Shown in pieces: positions 27,066 through 35,673 of a DNA stretch of 64,000 bases (positions are counted from its first letter, which is position 1; the number at the start of each line of letters is the position of its first letter). The stretch is from NCBI RefSeq assembly GCF_050485565.1, contig NZ_JBJHBQ010000002.1:283861-347860 (forward strand), written 5' to 3'. The translations under genes and the position numbers were made by a program. Origin of the DNA: Glycocaulis sp050485565 (lineage in GTDB: Bacteria > Pseudomonadota > Alphaproteobacteria > Caulobacterales > Maricaulaceae). Below the pieces are notes generated by a model. That model saw only the letters and a program-made list of their open reading frames with translations. It made no database searches and had not been told where the DNA came from.

Positions 27066-28121
27066 TTACGCCGCTTCCACGTCGCTTTCCGGGGCAGGGC
27101 TGTCCACCGTGACGCGGTTACGGCCGGTCTGCTTGGACTTGTACAGATTGGTATCGGTCCGTTCGATCAGGCTTTCGATCGATTCGCCGCTATGGTGCTG
27201 GGAGACACCCATAGACACGGTGATGTGGCCAAGATCCTCGTTAGTGGACTTGCGCAAGAGACGCTTGGATTCCACCGTTGCGCGGACCTTCTCCGCGATT
27301 TCAGCGGCCTCGATGAGGGTCGTCTTAGGCATGACGACGGCGTATTCCTCGCCGCCATAGCGCGCCACGATATGGGTGTCCTTGGCAAAGCGGGACAGGC
27401 AAGCAGCGACAAAGCGGATGATCTGGTCACCCGTCTGATGTCCCCAAGTGTCGTTGAAGCGCTTGAAATGGTCGATATCGCACAGCACCAGGCAGAAATC
27501 GTCGCCTTGCAGGTCTGCATCACGGCGTGCCTTGCGCATGGCTTCGTCGAAGCGCTTGCGGTTGGCGAGGCCGGTGAGGGCGTCGGTCATTGCCTCTTCG
27601 CGCACTCTTTCCAAATTGCCGCGCAGCTGATTCACCTCCACGGAGGTCTCCTGCAGGCGGCGCTCCAGCTCGCGTGAGCGGCGCTGCATGCGCGCGGTGG
27701 CCGATACCAGCCCCTCCACCATGCGTTTGAAGGCTGCAATGTCGGTGGTGTCGCCCAGCTGCCCGGATGCGCCGGCTAGTGCTTCGCCATAGGCGGCGGT
27801 ATCGCGTTCTGCTGCTTCGAGCGTCTTCACGACAGCGCCCAGCTCGCGGCTCATCGCGCCGCCAGTGTCCAGCACGGCATCCTGAATGCGCTTGAAGGTA
27901 AAGTGGCGTTCGTAGAGCTCGTCGCACAGCTCGTCGTCAATCGGGCCGCCTTTATCGACGGCGCGCTGGAGCGTTTCCGACAGTTCGGGGATTGAGTCAG
28001 AAACGTAAGCAACCCAGACGGCGTAGTTTTGCGGGGTGGGAGCTACATCGTGCTCGTCCATAAGATCCAAAGCGCGCCGCGCCAGATCAATACCCTCAAA
28101 TGTTTGCAAGCGACCGTTCAC
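27066..28121 (-). CDS. Diguanylate cyclase (GGDEF domain)
   Basis: 351 aa. An N-terminal helical, probably sensory or dimerising region of about 170 residues is followed by a GGDEF domain with DALTGLANRKRFD, CDIDHFKRFND and the active-site GGEEY at 256-260. The RxxD inhibitory I-site expected five residues upstream is not present, so product inhibition may be weak. No TM segment or signal peptide: cytoplasmic. It makes cyclic-di-GMP, which controls motility/attachment. The GTG start at 28121 follows GGGGAAG; the earlier TTG at 28160 is less likely. Confidence 0.93.
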   Translation of the reverse strand: MNGRLQTFEGIDLARRALDLMDEHDVAPTPQNYAVWVAYVSDSIPELSETLQRAVDKGGPIDDELCDELYERHFTFKRIQDAVLDTGGAMSRELGAVVKTLEAAERDTAAYGEALAGASGQLGDTTDIAAFKRMVEGLVSATARMQRRSRELERRLQETSVEVNQLRGNLERVREEAMTDALTGLANRKRFDEAMRKARRDADLQGDDFCLVLCDIDHFKRFNDTWGHQTGDQIIRFVAACLSRFAKDTHIVARYGGEEYAVVMPKTTLIEAAEIAEKVRATVESKRLLRKSTNEDLGHITVSMGVSQHHSGESIESLIERTDTNLYKSKQTGRNRVTVDSPAPESDVEAA

Positions 28122-28242
28122 GTTACTTCCCCGTTTTTCGGACCGAATTCTTCGGACCAATGACTCCCTTGAGGCGAGAGACTAGGGGCGGTTTGGAAAG
28201 ATGGGGTAAACGCGGCAGACGAATTTTGAATTATTTTCGCAT

Positions 28243-29670
28243 CTAGCCGAACGCCGAGCGCAGCAGGAATTCGGGAACGTGATCGCCGAAACCGGCTGCC
28301 TTCACGCTTTCACCCTTGTCCTTGTCACGTGGCTTGCGGCGTTTACCGGCGTCCACATCGTTCGCGGGCGCCGGGGCTGCGTCCTCTGCCGGAGCCGCTG
28401 GCTGGGCAGGGGGCTGGCTTTCAGCTTTTTCGGGCGCTGCGCGATTGCGAGACCGGCCACCACGGCGTGACCGGGCTGCCTTGACCTCACCTTCGGCTTC
28501 GCCAGCCTTGGCAGGCGCCGGGGCTGAAGTTGCCGCGCCGTCCAGCGCCAGTGTTTCCGGCTCGCCGCCAATCAGCTTGACGACATTGGCGAGCGATTTC
28601 TTGTCATCGCCCGTTACCAGCGTGATCGATTCGCCGGTCAGCCCGGCGCGGCCGGTCCGGCCGATACGGTGGACATAATCATCAGCGTTGCGCGGGATGT
28701 CGAAATTGAAGACATGGCTGACTGCCGGAATATCGAGGCCACGCGCCGCGACGTCGGATGCCACCAGAATGCGCACCTGATCGGATTTGAAATCGGCCAG
28801 CGTCTTCATCCGCTGGGCCTGTGCCAGATCACCGTGGATCGCGGCCGCAGAGAAGCCATGGCGCTGTAGCGAGCGCGCGACAATGTCGACATCGCGCTTG
28901 CGGTTGCAGAACACGATGCCGTTCTTGACGCCGTCGCGATTGATCGCGGCACGCAGCGCGGCACGTTTGCCCGCAGGTGAGCCGTCGGAGACACGCACGA
29001 TATATTGCTTGATGGTCTCCGCGGTCTGGGCCGGGCGTGAAACTTCGATCCGCTCGGGATCCTTAAGGAAGGTGTTCACGATCCGCACGATCTCGTTGGG
29101 CATGGTCGCGGAGAAGAACAGGGTCTGCCGGCGTGGCGGCACCAGCGAGAAAATGCGTTCGATATCGGGGATGAAGCCCATGTCCAGCATGCGGTCGGCT
29201 TCATCGACTACCATGATCTCGATGCCCATCAGCATCAGACCGCCGCGCTCGAAATGGTCCAGCAGGCGGCCGGGCGTCGCGATGAGGATATCCGCGCCCT
29301 TGTCGAGAATTTCCTTTTGCGGCTGGAAGGCGACCCCGCCAATCAGCAGCGCCATGGTCAGCTTGTGGTTCTTCGCGTAGAGGCGCACATTCTGCGCCAC
29401 CTGGTCGGCCAGTTCGCGCGTGGGGCACAGGATCAGCGAACGCGGCATGCGCGCGCGCGCACGGCCCCGTGACAGGCGTTCAATCAGCGGCAGGGTGAAA
29501 GAGGCGGTCTTGCCTGTCCCCGTCTGGGCAATGCCTAGAACGTCGCGGCCAGTCAGTGCCACCGGGATGGCACCGGCCTGGATGGGGGTCGGGCTGGTGT
29601 AGCCGGCGTCCTTGATGGCTGCCAGCAGGTTCGGGCTCAAGCCCAGATCATCAAAAGTCATGCGCCTCAT
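28243..29670 (-). CDS. DEAD-box ATP-dependent RNA helicase (RhlE-like)
   Basis: 475 aa. Motifs in order: Q-motif (FDDLGLSPNLLAAI ... SPTPIQ), AQTGTGKTA, PTRELADQV, ATPGRLLDHF, VVDEADRMLD, SATMP, and the C-terminal HRIGRTGRAG. A low-complexity, Ala/Pro/Lys/Arg-rich tail of about 100 residues follows, typical of RhlE-type helicases that act in ribosome assembly or mRNA decay in the cold. The start could also be ATG 29661. Confidence 0.94.
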   Translation of the reverse strand: MRRMTFDDLGLSPNLLAAIKDAGYTSPTPIQAGAIPVALTGRDVLGIAQTGTGKTASFTLPLIERLSRGRARARMPRSLILCPTRELADQVAQNVRLYAKNHKLTMALLIGGVAFQPQKEILDKGADILIATPGRLLDHFERGGLMLMGIEIMVVDEADRMLDMGFIPDIERIFSLVPPRRQTLFFSATMPNEIVRIVNTFLKDPERIEVSRPAQTAETIKQYIVRVSDGSPAGKRAALRAAINRDGVKNGIVFCNRKRDVDIVARSLQRHGFSAAAIHGDLAQAQRMKTLADFKSDQVRILVASDVAARGLDIPAVSHVFNFDIPRNADDYVHRIGRTGRAGLTGESITLVTGDDKKSLANVVKLIGGEPETLALDGAATSAPAPAKAGEAEGEVKAARSRRGGRSRNRAAPEKAESQPPAQPAAPAEDAAPAPANDVDAGKRRKPRDKDKGESVKAAGFGDHVPEFLLRSAFG

Positions 29671-29802
29671 ATCCGCCCCGGCCTCAAGGCTCGGAGCGCG
29701 CTGTCATACGTTCGGGCGGGTTGCGCGGATCGCAAGCCGCTTGCGTCGCGCAACATAGGCGCGCGCCATTAGGTGTCAACGCATCCTAGCGCAGACGTGA
29801 TG

Positions 29803-29849
29803 TATCGCTGCCGCAGTGTGGCTTAACGCCCATACCTGCGGCAGCGATA
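29803..29849 (-). terminator. Long-stem hairpin after the amidohydrolase operon
   Basis: A perfect 14-bp stem (TATCGCTGCCGCAG at 29803-29816 with 29836-29849) with a 19-nt loop, 6 bp after the stop codon of the second amidohydrolase. It lacks a T-tract on the minus strand, so termination is probable but not certain. Confidence 0.5.
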
Positions 29850-29854
29850 TCTCT

Positions 29855-31129
29855 CTAGTGGCGATAGCCGTACTGGCCGTCCGGCACCTGCTCGGCGTAA
29901 CGCTCCGCCAGACGGGATTGGCGCGAGACCATGGACTGGCTGACCCCGTCAATGATGACGGCCACCGGGGCGCTCATCACTTCCAGCGGATCACCGTCCC
30001 AGATCACCACGTCACCGGCATAACCGTCAGCCAGTGCGCCATAGCGGTCACCCACACCGTAGATCTCCGCCGGGGTCAGGGTGATGGCCCGGAAGGCATC
30101 CTCCCAGCTGGCACCATTGGCCACGGCATTGCCCGCGTGCTGGGTAATCAGGCGTGGATTGAAATAGAGGTCCGCGCTGATCGTGGTGTAGGCCGTCTGT
30201 ACCCCGGCGGCGTGAAGCCGGGCAGGGGCGTCAAGGCGCGCAGCCAGCACGTCGAAGCTGGCAGGCAGGTTACGCAGCGGGTCCATGATGACGGGAATGC
30301 CCGCTGCCGCGATTTCGTCGGCGACCATCCAGCTTTCGGCGGCACCGGCCAGGATGAAGCGGGCTGACGGGTGCTGCCGGGCGAAGCGCAGGGCGCGGCG
30401 GATGTCGGACGCCCGCTCGACCTGCAGGACAATCGGGATCTCACCGCGCACGGCGGACACCAGGGATGCCGCGTCGAACCGGTTGATGGCATCGCCCTCA
30501 TGGTGGGACATGAAGCGTCCCGGATAGAAGCGCGCATCCTCAAAGGCTGCCCGCAGATAGGCCCAGGCTGCATTGCGTGAACCGCCCGCGGTCGACGCGC
30601 CGGACTGTGACAGGTCGACATAAAGGAAGGTGCGGTCATCAAAGACCGAATCCGGCTGGCCGGAGCTGTTGGCCAGCGCGCCGCGCCCACCGATCACCCC
30701 GCTTCCCGTGGACGGGAAGACCGCAAAGCGCGTGATGCCCCGCCGGCGGCTGTCGGGAATATGCCCGCCTGCCGGGTTGAAGCCGTCGGACACATCGATC
30801 GCGGCGGTGAAGCTGGCACCGGGGGCTGACGCATCCGATGTGGAGCTTTCCAGCGCCACTTCGATCAAGCCAAGCTGGGTGTGCGGGTGGAATATGCCCG
30901 GCGTGATCCAGCCGCCATTGGCATCAACAGTTTCCACCCCGTCCGGGATGGAAACATTCGCGCCGGCCGCGACGATGACACCGTCCCGGATCAGCACCGA
31001 GCCGCTTTCAACAATGCCGGCTTCGCTGTTGGTCACGACGCGGCCATTGGTGACGGCGATGGTCTGGGCCGATGCCGCGCCAAGGCCGATGGCGGCCAGT
31101 GCCGCCGCAGATATGAGAGATTTCATCAT
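29855..31129 (-). CDS. Secreted amidohydrolase-fold protein, metal ligands apparently degenerate
   Basis: 424 aa with a signal peptide (MMKSLISAAALAAIG, cleavage near ASA/Q). The composite TIM-barrel sandwich is visible (IAVTNGRVVTNSEAG, GGWITPGIFHPHTQLG, and the C-terminal ALADGYAGDVVIWDGDP). Compared with the adjacent paralogue, the HxH strand survives as HPH, but the later His-containing strands read FILAGAAES instead of FHHAVEA and TTISAD instead of IHSDD. It may therefore be a pseudoenzyme or partner subunit. The start lies 1 bp after the stop of the upstream amidohydrolase, so the two form an operon. Confidence 0.85.
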   Translation of the reverse strand: MMKSLISAAALAAIGLGAASAQTIAVTNGRVVTNSEAGIVESGSVLIRDGVIVAAGANVSIPDGVETVDANGGWITPGIFHPHTQLGLIEVALESSTSDASAPGASFTAAIDVSDGFNPAGGHIPDSRRRGITRFAVFPSTGSGVIGGRGALANSSGQPDSVFDDRTFLYVDLSQSGASTAGGSRNAAWAYLRAAFEDARFYPGRFMSHHEGDAINRFDAASLVSAVRGEIPIVLQVERASDIRRALRFARQHPSARFILAGAAESWMVADEIAAAGIPVIMDPLRNLPASFDVLAARLDAPARLHAAGVQTAYTTISADLYFNPRLITQHAGNAVANGASWEDAFRAITLTPAEIYGVGDRYGALADGYAGDVVIWDGDPLEVMSAPVAVIIDGVSQSMVSRQSRLAERYAEQVPDGQYGYRH

Positions 31130-31130
31130 C

Positions 31131-32594
31131 TTACAGCACTCCTTCGCCGGGTTGGCCGAGGGTGAAGTCACGCACGGTGCGCCGGGCCGGGTCCTCGCGG
31201 TCAAACATCAGCGCGCCGTCGATATAGACATGGTCGGCAACGGCGTAGGTGGAGAAGGGATGAGCCGACCACAGCACCACATCAGCGCGCTTGCCCGATT
31301 CGATGGAGCCGGTCTCGTCGAAAATGCCAAGCCCGCGAGCCGGGTTGGAGGTGAACCAGGCAACAGCCTCGCCATCGGTGACCTCTATGCCGAGCCTTCG
31401 CCCGGCGGCGAGCGCTTTGGCGACCTCCTGATTGAGCCGCTGGATACCTAGCTGGTCATCAGAGTGGATCATCGCGCATGCACCCGCAGCGTGAACGAGG
31501 GCGAGATTTTCGTTGATGGAATCGTAGGCTTCCATCTTGAACCCGCCCCAGTCGGCCCAGACGGCGGCGCAGACATCACGCTCGGCCAGCATGTCGCCGA
31601 TCTTGTAGGCTTCGACCGCGTGGTGGAAGGTCGTGACGCGGTAGTCGAACTCGTTGGCCATATCCAGCACCAGCGCCATTTCATCGGCGCGGTAGCAGTG
31701 CATCTGGATGAGGATTTCGCCCTCCAGCACGCCCATCAGCGTATCCAGCTCCAGATTGCGGGTCGGCGGGGTGGCATCGGCATCGCCAGCGTCCCAGTAG
31801 CGGTTCCAGCTGCGGCGGTATTCCACCGCGCGCTGCCAGGCTTCGCGGTAGCCGGCCATATTGCCCATGCGTGAGCCGGGCGCGCGGCCCTGTCCGCCAT
31901 AGACGCGCTTGGGATTCTCCCCGCAGGCCATTTTCAGCGTGTAGGGGGCATCAGGAAACTTCATGCCCTGTACGGTGCGTGAAGGCACGTTGCGCAGGGT
32001 GATGCCGCGTCCGCCAAACAGGTTCGCCGAGCCCGGCAGCACGTGCAGCGTGGTCACGCCGCCAGCCAGAGCAGAGTCAAAGCCGGGGTCTTGCGGCCAG
32101 ATGCCATGCTCGGCCCAGACCTCTGCCGTCACCGGGCTGGTGATCTCGTTGCCGTCATTGTGTGCGCTGACGCCGGGGGAGGGGTAGACGCCCAGATGGG
32201 AGTGAATATCGATCACGCCCGGCGTCACATAGCGTCCGCGCCCGTCGACGATGGTGGCACCTTCCGGAGCTTCAAGGCCCTCGCCGACACCGGCAATGCG
32301 CCCGTCCTGCATGAGGACGTCGTAGTTTTCAAACTCGCCGCCGACGCCATCAAAGACGGTCGCGCCCTGAATGAGCACCACTTCAGAGGGGAAGGGGGTG
32401 TAGGTGGAGGGGTAGGGGTCCGGGTTGAAGCGGACAAGGCCATCACCATTGCCGGCGCTGGCGCCATTGCCGTTCGTGGTCTCGCCCGCATCGCCATTAC
32501 AGGCCGCAAGGCCAAGGGCTGCCAGCCCTGCCAGCGCGCCTGCCATCATGGGCCATAAGGCTCCGCGCCTGCGATCATCTGTCTGCTGCATCAT
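31131..32594 (-). CDS. Amidohydrolase lipoprotein
   Basis: 487 aa. A type II signal peptide ends in the lipobox LAAC (Cys32), followed by an Asn/Gly-rich linker, so the protein is tethered to a membrane. The amidohydrolase domain has intact likely metal ligands: DIHSHLG, MHCYRADE, FHHAVEAYK and IHSDD, plus the typical GSIESGKRADVVLWS C-terminal strand. It is related to imidazolonepropionase/dipeptidase-like periplasmic amidohydrolases. The substrate is unknown. ATG 32594 follows GGGGAGGG. First gene of the two-gene operon with its degenerate paralogue. Confidence 0.9.
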   Translation of the reverse strand: MMQQTDDRRRGALWPMMAGALAGLAALGLAACNGDAGETTNGNGASAGNGDGLVRFNPDPYPSTYTPFPSEVVLIQGATVFDGVGGEFENYDVLMQDGRIAGVGEGLEAPEGATIVDGRGRYVTPGVIDIHSHLGVYPSPGVSAHNDGNEITSPVTAEVWAEHGIWPQDPGFDSALAGGVTTLHVLPGSANLFGGRGITLRNVPSRTVQGMKFPDAPYTLKMACGENPKRVYGGQGRAPGSRMGNMAGYREAWQRAVEYRRSWNRYWDAGDADATPPTRNLELDTLMGVLEGEILIQMHCYRADEMALVLDMANEFDYRVTTFHHAVEAYKIGDMLAERDVCAAVWADWGGFKMEAYDSINENLALVHAAGACAMIHSDDQLGIQRLNQEVAKALAAGRRLGIEVTDGEAVAWFTSNPARGLGIFDETGSIESGKRADVVLWSAHPFSTYAVADHVYIDGALMFDREDPARRTVRDFTLGQPGEGVL

Positions 32595-32679
32595 CCAGCC
32601 CTCCCCAAGTGTTTCACACACGCATCGATCTTTACGACGCGCAGACTTGCCGGAATCCGCTACAGGGGGAAGGGGGTTA

Positions 32680-32695
32680 TTGTGTTACATCACAA
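32680..32695. promoter_or_regulatory. Short palindrome upstream of the amidohydrolase operon
   Basis: TTGTG-TTACAT-CACAA is a perfect 5-bp inverted repeat about 90 bp upstream of the amidohydrolase lipoprotein start and 20 bp after parE. It looks like a transcription-factor site, but the 6-nt spacing is two short of the CRP consensus. Could also be chance. Confidence 0.25.
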
Positions 32696-32714
32696 GGAGT
32701 TGAGCTGTTCATCT

Positions 32715-34814
32715 CTATAAATCAATCGCTTCCACGAAGGGCGCATGCTCCTGGATGTACTGGAAGCGCAGCTCTGCCTTCTTGCCCATCAGGGTTTCCA
32801 CCAGGTCATCGGCCTCCTCACGGAAGGCGTCATCAATGGTCACGCGCGCGAGCGAGCGCGTTTCCGGGTTCATGGTGGTGGCTTTGAGCTGAGGCGGCGT
32901 CATCTCGCCCAGCCCCTTGAAGCGGCCAAGTTCGACGCGCTTGCCCTTGAATTCGCCATTCATAATGGCGTCCTTCTCTGCCTCGTCCTGCGCGTAGAGC
33001 GTCCTGGCCCCGACGGTCAGGCGATAGAGGGGCGGTTGGGCCATGAAGAGGCGTCCGCTCTCGATCAGGCCCGGCGTGAAGCGATAGAAGAAGGTGGCCA
33101 GCAGGGCCGCGATATGTGCGCCATCCACGTCCGCGTCGCACATGATGATGACGCGCTCATAGCGCAGATCCTCAAGGTCGAACTTCGAGCCCGGACGGGT
33201 GCCGAGCGCCAGCATCAGGTCGGAAATTTCCTGATTGGCGGCGATCTTGTCCGGCGTTGCCGAGGCGACGTTCAGGATTTTACCGCGCAAGGGCAGGATG
33301 GCTTGCGTCTTGCGATTGCGCGCCTGCTTGGCCGAGCCGCCGGCCGAATCGCCCTCGACGAGGAAAATCTCCGTGCCGTCCGCGCCGGAGGTGGAGCAGT
33401 CAGCCAGCTTGCCGGGAAGGCGCAGGCGGCGCGTCGCGCTCTGGCGCTGGACTTCCTTTTCCTTCTTCTTTTTCAGCCGGTCCTCGGCGCGCTCTACCGC
33501 CCAGTCGATGAGGCGGGCCGCTTCCTTGGGCCGGGCGGCGAGCCAGTGGTCAAACCGGTCACGGATCGCGTTCTCGACAAGACGCTGCGCCTCTGCCGTG
33601 GCGAGCCGGTCCTTGGTCTGACCCTGAAACTCCGGGTCTTTGAGGAAGATGGAGACGAGCACGCCCGCCCCGCCCATCACATCGTCCGGTGTGATGAGGC
33701 CCGCCTTGCGATTGCCTGCCAACTCGGCGTGCGCTTTGAGGCTTTTCGACAGCGCGGCGCGCAGGCCCGCCTCATGCGTGCCGCCTTGCGGGGTGGGCAC
33801 GGTGTTGCAGTAGGAATTGGAGAAGCTGTCATGCTCGCCAAATCCGTTGGCGGAAAAGCCCACCGCCCACTCCACCGCGCCCATGCGCCCCTCAGAGCGC
33901 TCGACACGGCCGGAGAAGTTCTCGGTAACCAGGGCTGCGCCCTTGACCAGCTCTTCGAGATGATCGGCCAACCCGCCGGGGAAGGAGAGCACGGCCTCGG
34001 CTGGCGTCGCGGTGCCTTCGACCAGCTCAGGCACGCATGACCAGCGTATCTCCACGCCCCGGCGCAGGAATGCCTTGGAACGCGACATGGCAAACAGGCG
34101 CGCGGGCTTGAAATGCGCCCGGCTGCCGAAAATCTCGTGATCGGGCTTGAAGCGGATCTTCGTGCCGCGCCGGTTAGGCGCTGCGCCGAGTTTCTGCAAG
34201 CTGCCCAGCGGCGTGCCGCGCGAGAAGTTGAGTCCCCAGAGCGTGCGGTCGCGCGCCACTTCCACCTCGACGCGTTCTGACAGCGCGTTGACGACCGAGA
34301 TGCCGACGCCGTGCAGGCCGCCTGCGGTCTGATAGGCCTTGTCGGAGAACTTGCCGCCCGAATGCAGCGTGGTCATCACGATTTCCAGCGCCGACTTGCC
34401 GGGAAATTTGGGATGCTCGTCTACGGGGATGCCCCGGCCATTATCGGTGACGGTGACGAAGCCTTCCTCATCAAGGCGCACCTCGATGCGGTCAGCATGG
34501 CCCGCCACGGCCTCGTCCATCGCGTTGTCCAGCACTTCGGCGAAGAGGTGGTGCAGTGCGCGTTCATCGGTGCCGCCAATATACATGCCAGGCCGCTTGC
34601 GCACCGGCTCCAGCCCTTCAAGCACCTCGATCGAGGAGGCGTTATAGCCCGGCTGCGGCGGTGGTGGCGGAGCAGGGGAGGCTGCTGGCGCGCGCGGCGC
34701 AGGGGGCTCTGCTGCCTTCACGGGCTCAGGCTCTGCACGCGGGGCGGGCGAGACGGGTTTCGGGGCAGGCGCGCCGCCGCCAAACAGGTCATTTTGCGAA
34801 TCGTGGGTCATCAT
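32715..34814 (-). CDS. parE: DNA topoisomerase IV subunit B
   Basis: 699 aa. GHKL ATPase region (RPGMYIGGTDERALHHL, EVLDNAMDEA, DNGRGIPVD, GGLHGVGISVVNAL), a transducer domain, and a TOPRIM domain with EGDSAGGSAKQARNRKTQAILPL and the DADVDGAHI metal site. Length and lack of the GyrB insert favour ParE over GyrB. It decatenates chromosomes with ParC. Unusual is a Pro/Ala-rich N-terminal extension of about 50 residues before the conserved start. Either of two adjacent ATGs (34814, 34811) may start it. Confidence 0.95.
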   Translation of the reverse strand: MMTHDSQNDLFGGGAPAPKPVSPAPRAEPEPVKAAEPPAPRAPAASPAPPPPPQPGYNASSIEVLEGLEPVRKRPGMYIGGTDERALHHLFAEVLDNAMDEAVAGHADRIEVRLDEEGFVTVTDNGRGIPVDEHPKFPGKSALEIVMTTLHSGGKFSDKAYQTAGGLHGVGISVVNALSERVEVEVARDRTLWGLNFSRGTPLGSLQKLGAAPNRRGTKIRFKPDHEIFGSRAHFKPARLFAMSRSKAFLRRGVEIRWSCVPELVEGTATPAEAVLSFPGGLADHLEELVKGAALVTENFSGRVERSEGRMGAVEWAVGFSANGFGEHDSFSNSYCNTVPTPQGGTHEAGLRAALSKSLKAHAELAGNRKAGLITPDDVMGGAGVLVSIFLKDPEFQGQTKDRLATAEAQRLVENAIRDRFDHWLAARPKEAARLIDWAVERAEDRLKKKKEKEVQRQSATRRLRLPGKLADCSTSGADGTEIFLVEGDSAGGSAKQARNRKTQAILPLRGKILNVASATPDKIAANQEISDLMLALGTRPGSKFDLEDLRYERVIIMCDADVDGAHIAALLATFFYRFTPGLIESGRLFMAQPPLYRLTVGARTLYAQDEAEKDAIMNGEFKGKRVELGRFKGLGEMTPPQLKATTMNPETRSLARVTIDDAFREEADDLVETLMGKKAELRFQYIQEHAPFVEAIDL

Positions 34815-34862
34815 GTGCCACCTTGCCCGATCCCGCCTGTAGCGGGAAAGCTTGAAGGGCTG

Positions 34863-35291
34863 TCAGCTATCCTCGCGGGCTACGGGATTCATGTCACCGG
34901 CCGCTGATGCCTGTCGCAGGGCGTCGTGAACCTTCTTCAGGAGCTTCCAGGACAGCCGTCCAATATAGCCTTCCGGTGCCGGGACGGGCTGGATGTCGGG
35001 GCCGGGCCAGATGAAGGCGTTAAGCTCGTCTGCGATGATGTAGCTTTGCTGCGCGTCCAGCCCGACTGCAGCCGCGTAGGCAGAAGGGACGGCAACAAAA
35101 TGCCGGTCTGGCGCTGGCTGACTGTGGGTGATGGGTACGACATACACCGTGCGGTGCGGTCCATCATTGATTCCCACGATCACACAGGGGCGAGGCTTGG
35201 TGCCTTCTTCTTGCCCCGCGCGCCGGTCTGCATGCCAGAGATAGTTGTAGCGAATGATCTGCCCGTGTTGAGGCGGCGCAGGAACGGGCAT
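34863..35291 (-). CDS. PemK/MazF-like toxin of a type II toxin-antitoxin pair
   Basis: 142 aa. The GQIIRYNYLWHADRRAGQEEG opening, KPRPCVIVG strand, YVVPITHSQP and FIWPGPDI segments match alphaproteobacterial PemK/MazF-fold proteins, which are usually endoribonucleases. The start directly abuts the antitoxin stop (TAG then ATG, no gap), as expected for a translationally coupled TA cassette. The family assignment is by motif similarity; toxicity is not proved. Confidence 0.8.
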   Translation of the reverse strand: MPVPAPPQHGQIIRYNYLWHADRRAGQEEGTKPRPCVIVGINDGPHRTVYVVPITHSQPAPDRHFVAVPSAYAAAVGLDAQQSYIIADELNAFIWPGPDIQPVPAPEGYIGRLSWKLLKKVHDALRQASAAGDMNPVAREDS

Positions 35292-35576
35292 CTAGTCGTC
35301 CAGCAAATGGTCGTGTTCGGCGCTGTCCTCGTAGCGGGGTGCCGCCGTAATTTCGTCGAGCATGGCTTCATCAAGATCGGATGCCATCAGTACGGCGCGG
35401 CCTGATGTCAGCGCTTCGAAGGTATGGACCGACATGACCACATTGGTAGCCCGGCCGTGCTTCTTGACGATGACGGGGCTGCGCATGGACTCCAGAAGGT
35501 AGTGACCGACATTTTGTTGCAGTTCGGTCGAGCTGACAGATCGGAAGCTCTCCAGCTTTATCGTTGGGTTACCCAT
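35292..35576 (-). CDS. Phd/YefM-family antitoxin
   Basis: 94 aa. The N-terminal DNA-binding domain shows VSSTELQQNVGHYL and a PVIVKKHGRATNVVMS hairpin, the Phd/YefM fold; the acidic C-terminus (DEAMLDEITAAPRYEDSAEHD) is the likely toxin-neutralising tail. ATG 35576 follows GGAG at good spacing; a TTG at 35588 is less likely. It is expected to repress its own promoter, where two perfect 9-bp direct repeats lie (35609-35626). Confidence 0.82.
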   Translation of the reverse strand: MGNPTIKLESFRSVSSTELQQNVGHYLLESMRSPVIVKKHGRATNVVMSVHTFEALTSGRAVLMASDLDEAMLDEITAAPRYEDSAEHDHLLDD

Positions 35577-35608
35577 GAGAGGCTCCAAGCTTGATCGGGC
35601 GATGCGCT

Positions 35609-35637
35609 AAAATAGATAAAATAGATAATTTTGGCAA
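35609..35637 (-). promoter_or_regulatory. Promoter/operator of the Phd-PemK cassette
   Basis: On the minus strand TTGCCA (35632-35637) and TATTTT (35609-35614) are separated by 17 nt, a fair sigma-70-like pair. The region contains AAAATAGAT twice in perfect tandem (35609-35617 and 35618-35626), likely the antitoxin operator. It is strikingly AT-rich in a GC-rich genome. Confidence 0.55.
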
Positions 35638-35673
35638 TGGCCATGCCGGGAACGGCACAACGCGACTCTTCCC

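Noticed and set aside
32680..32695. A true CRP binding site
   Set aside because: The spacing between half-sites is 6 instead of 8 nt for the TGTG/CACA core, so it does not fit the consensus.
32745..34040. A 431-codon plus-strand open frame opposite parE
   Set aside because: Same cause: it mirrors the coding frame of parE and has no motifs or ribosome-binding site.
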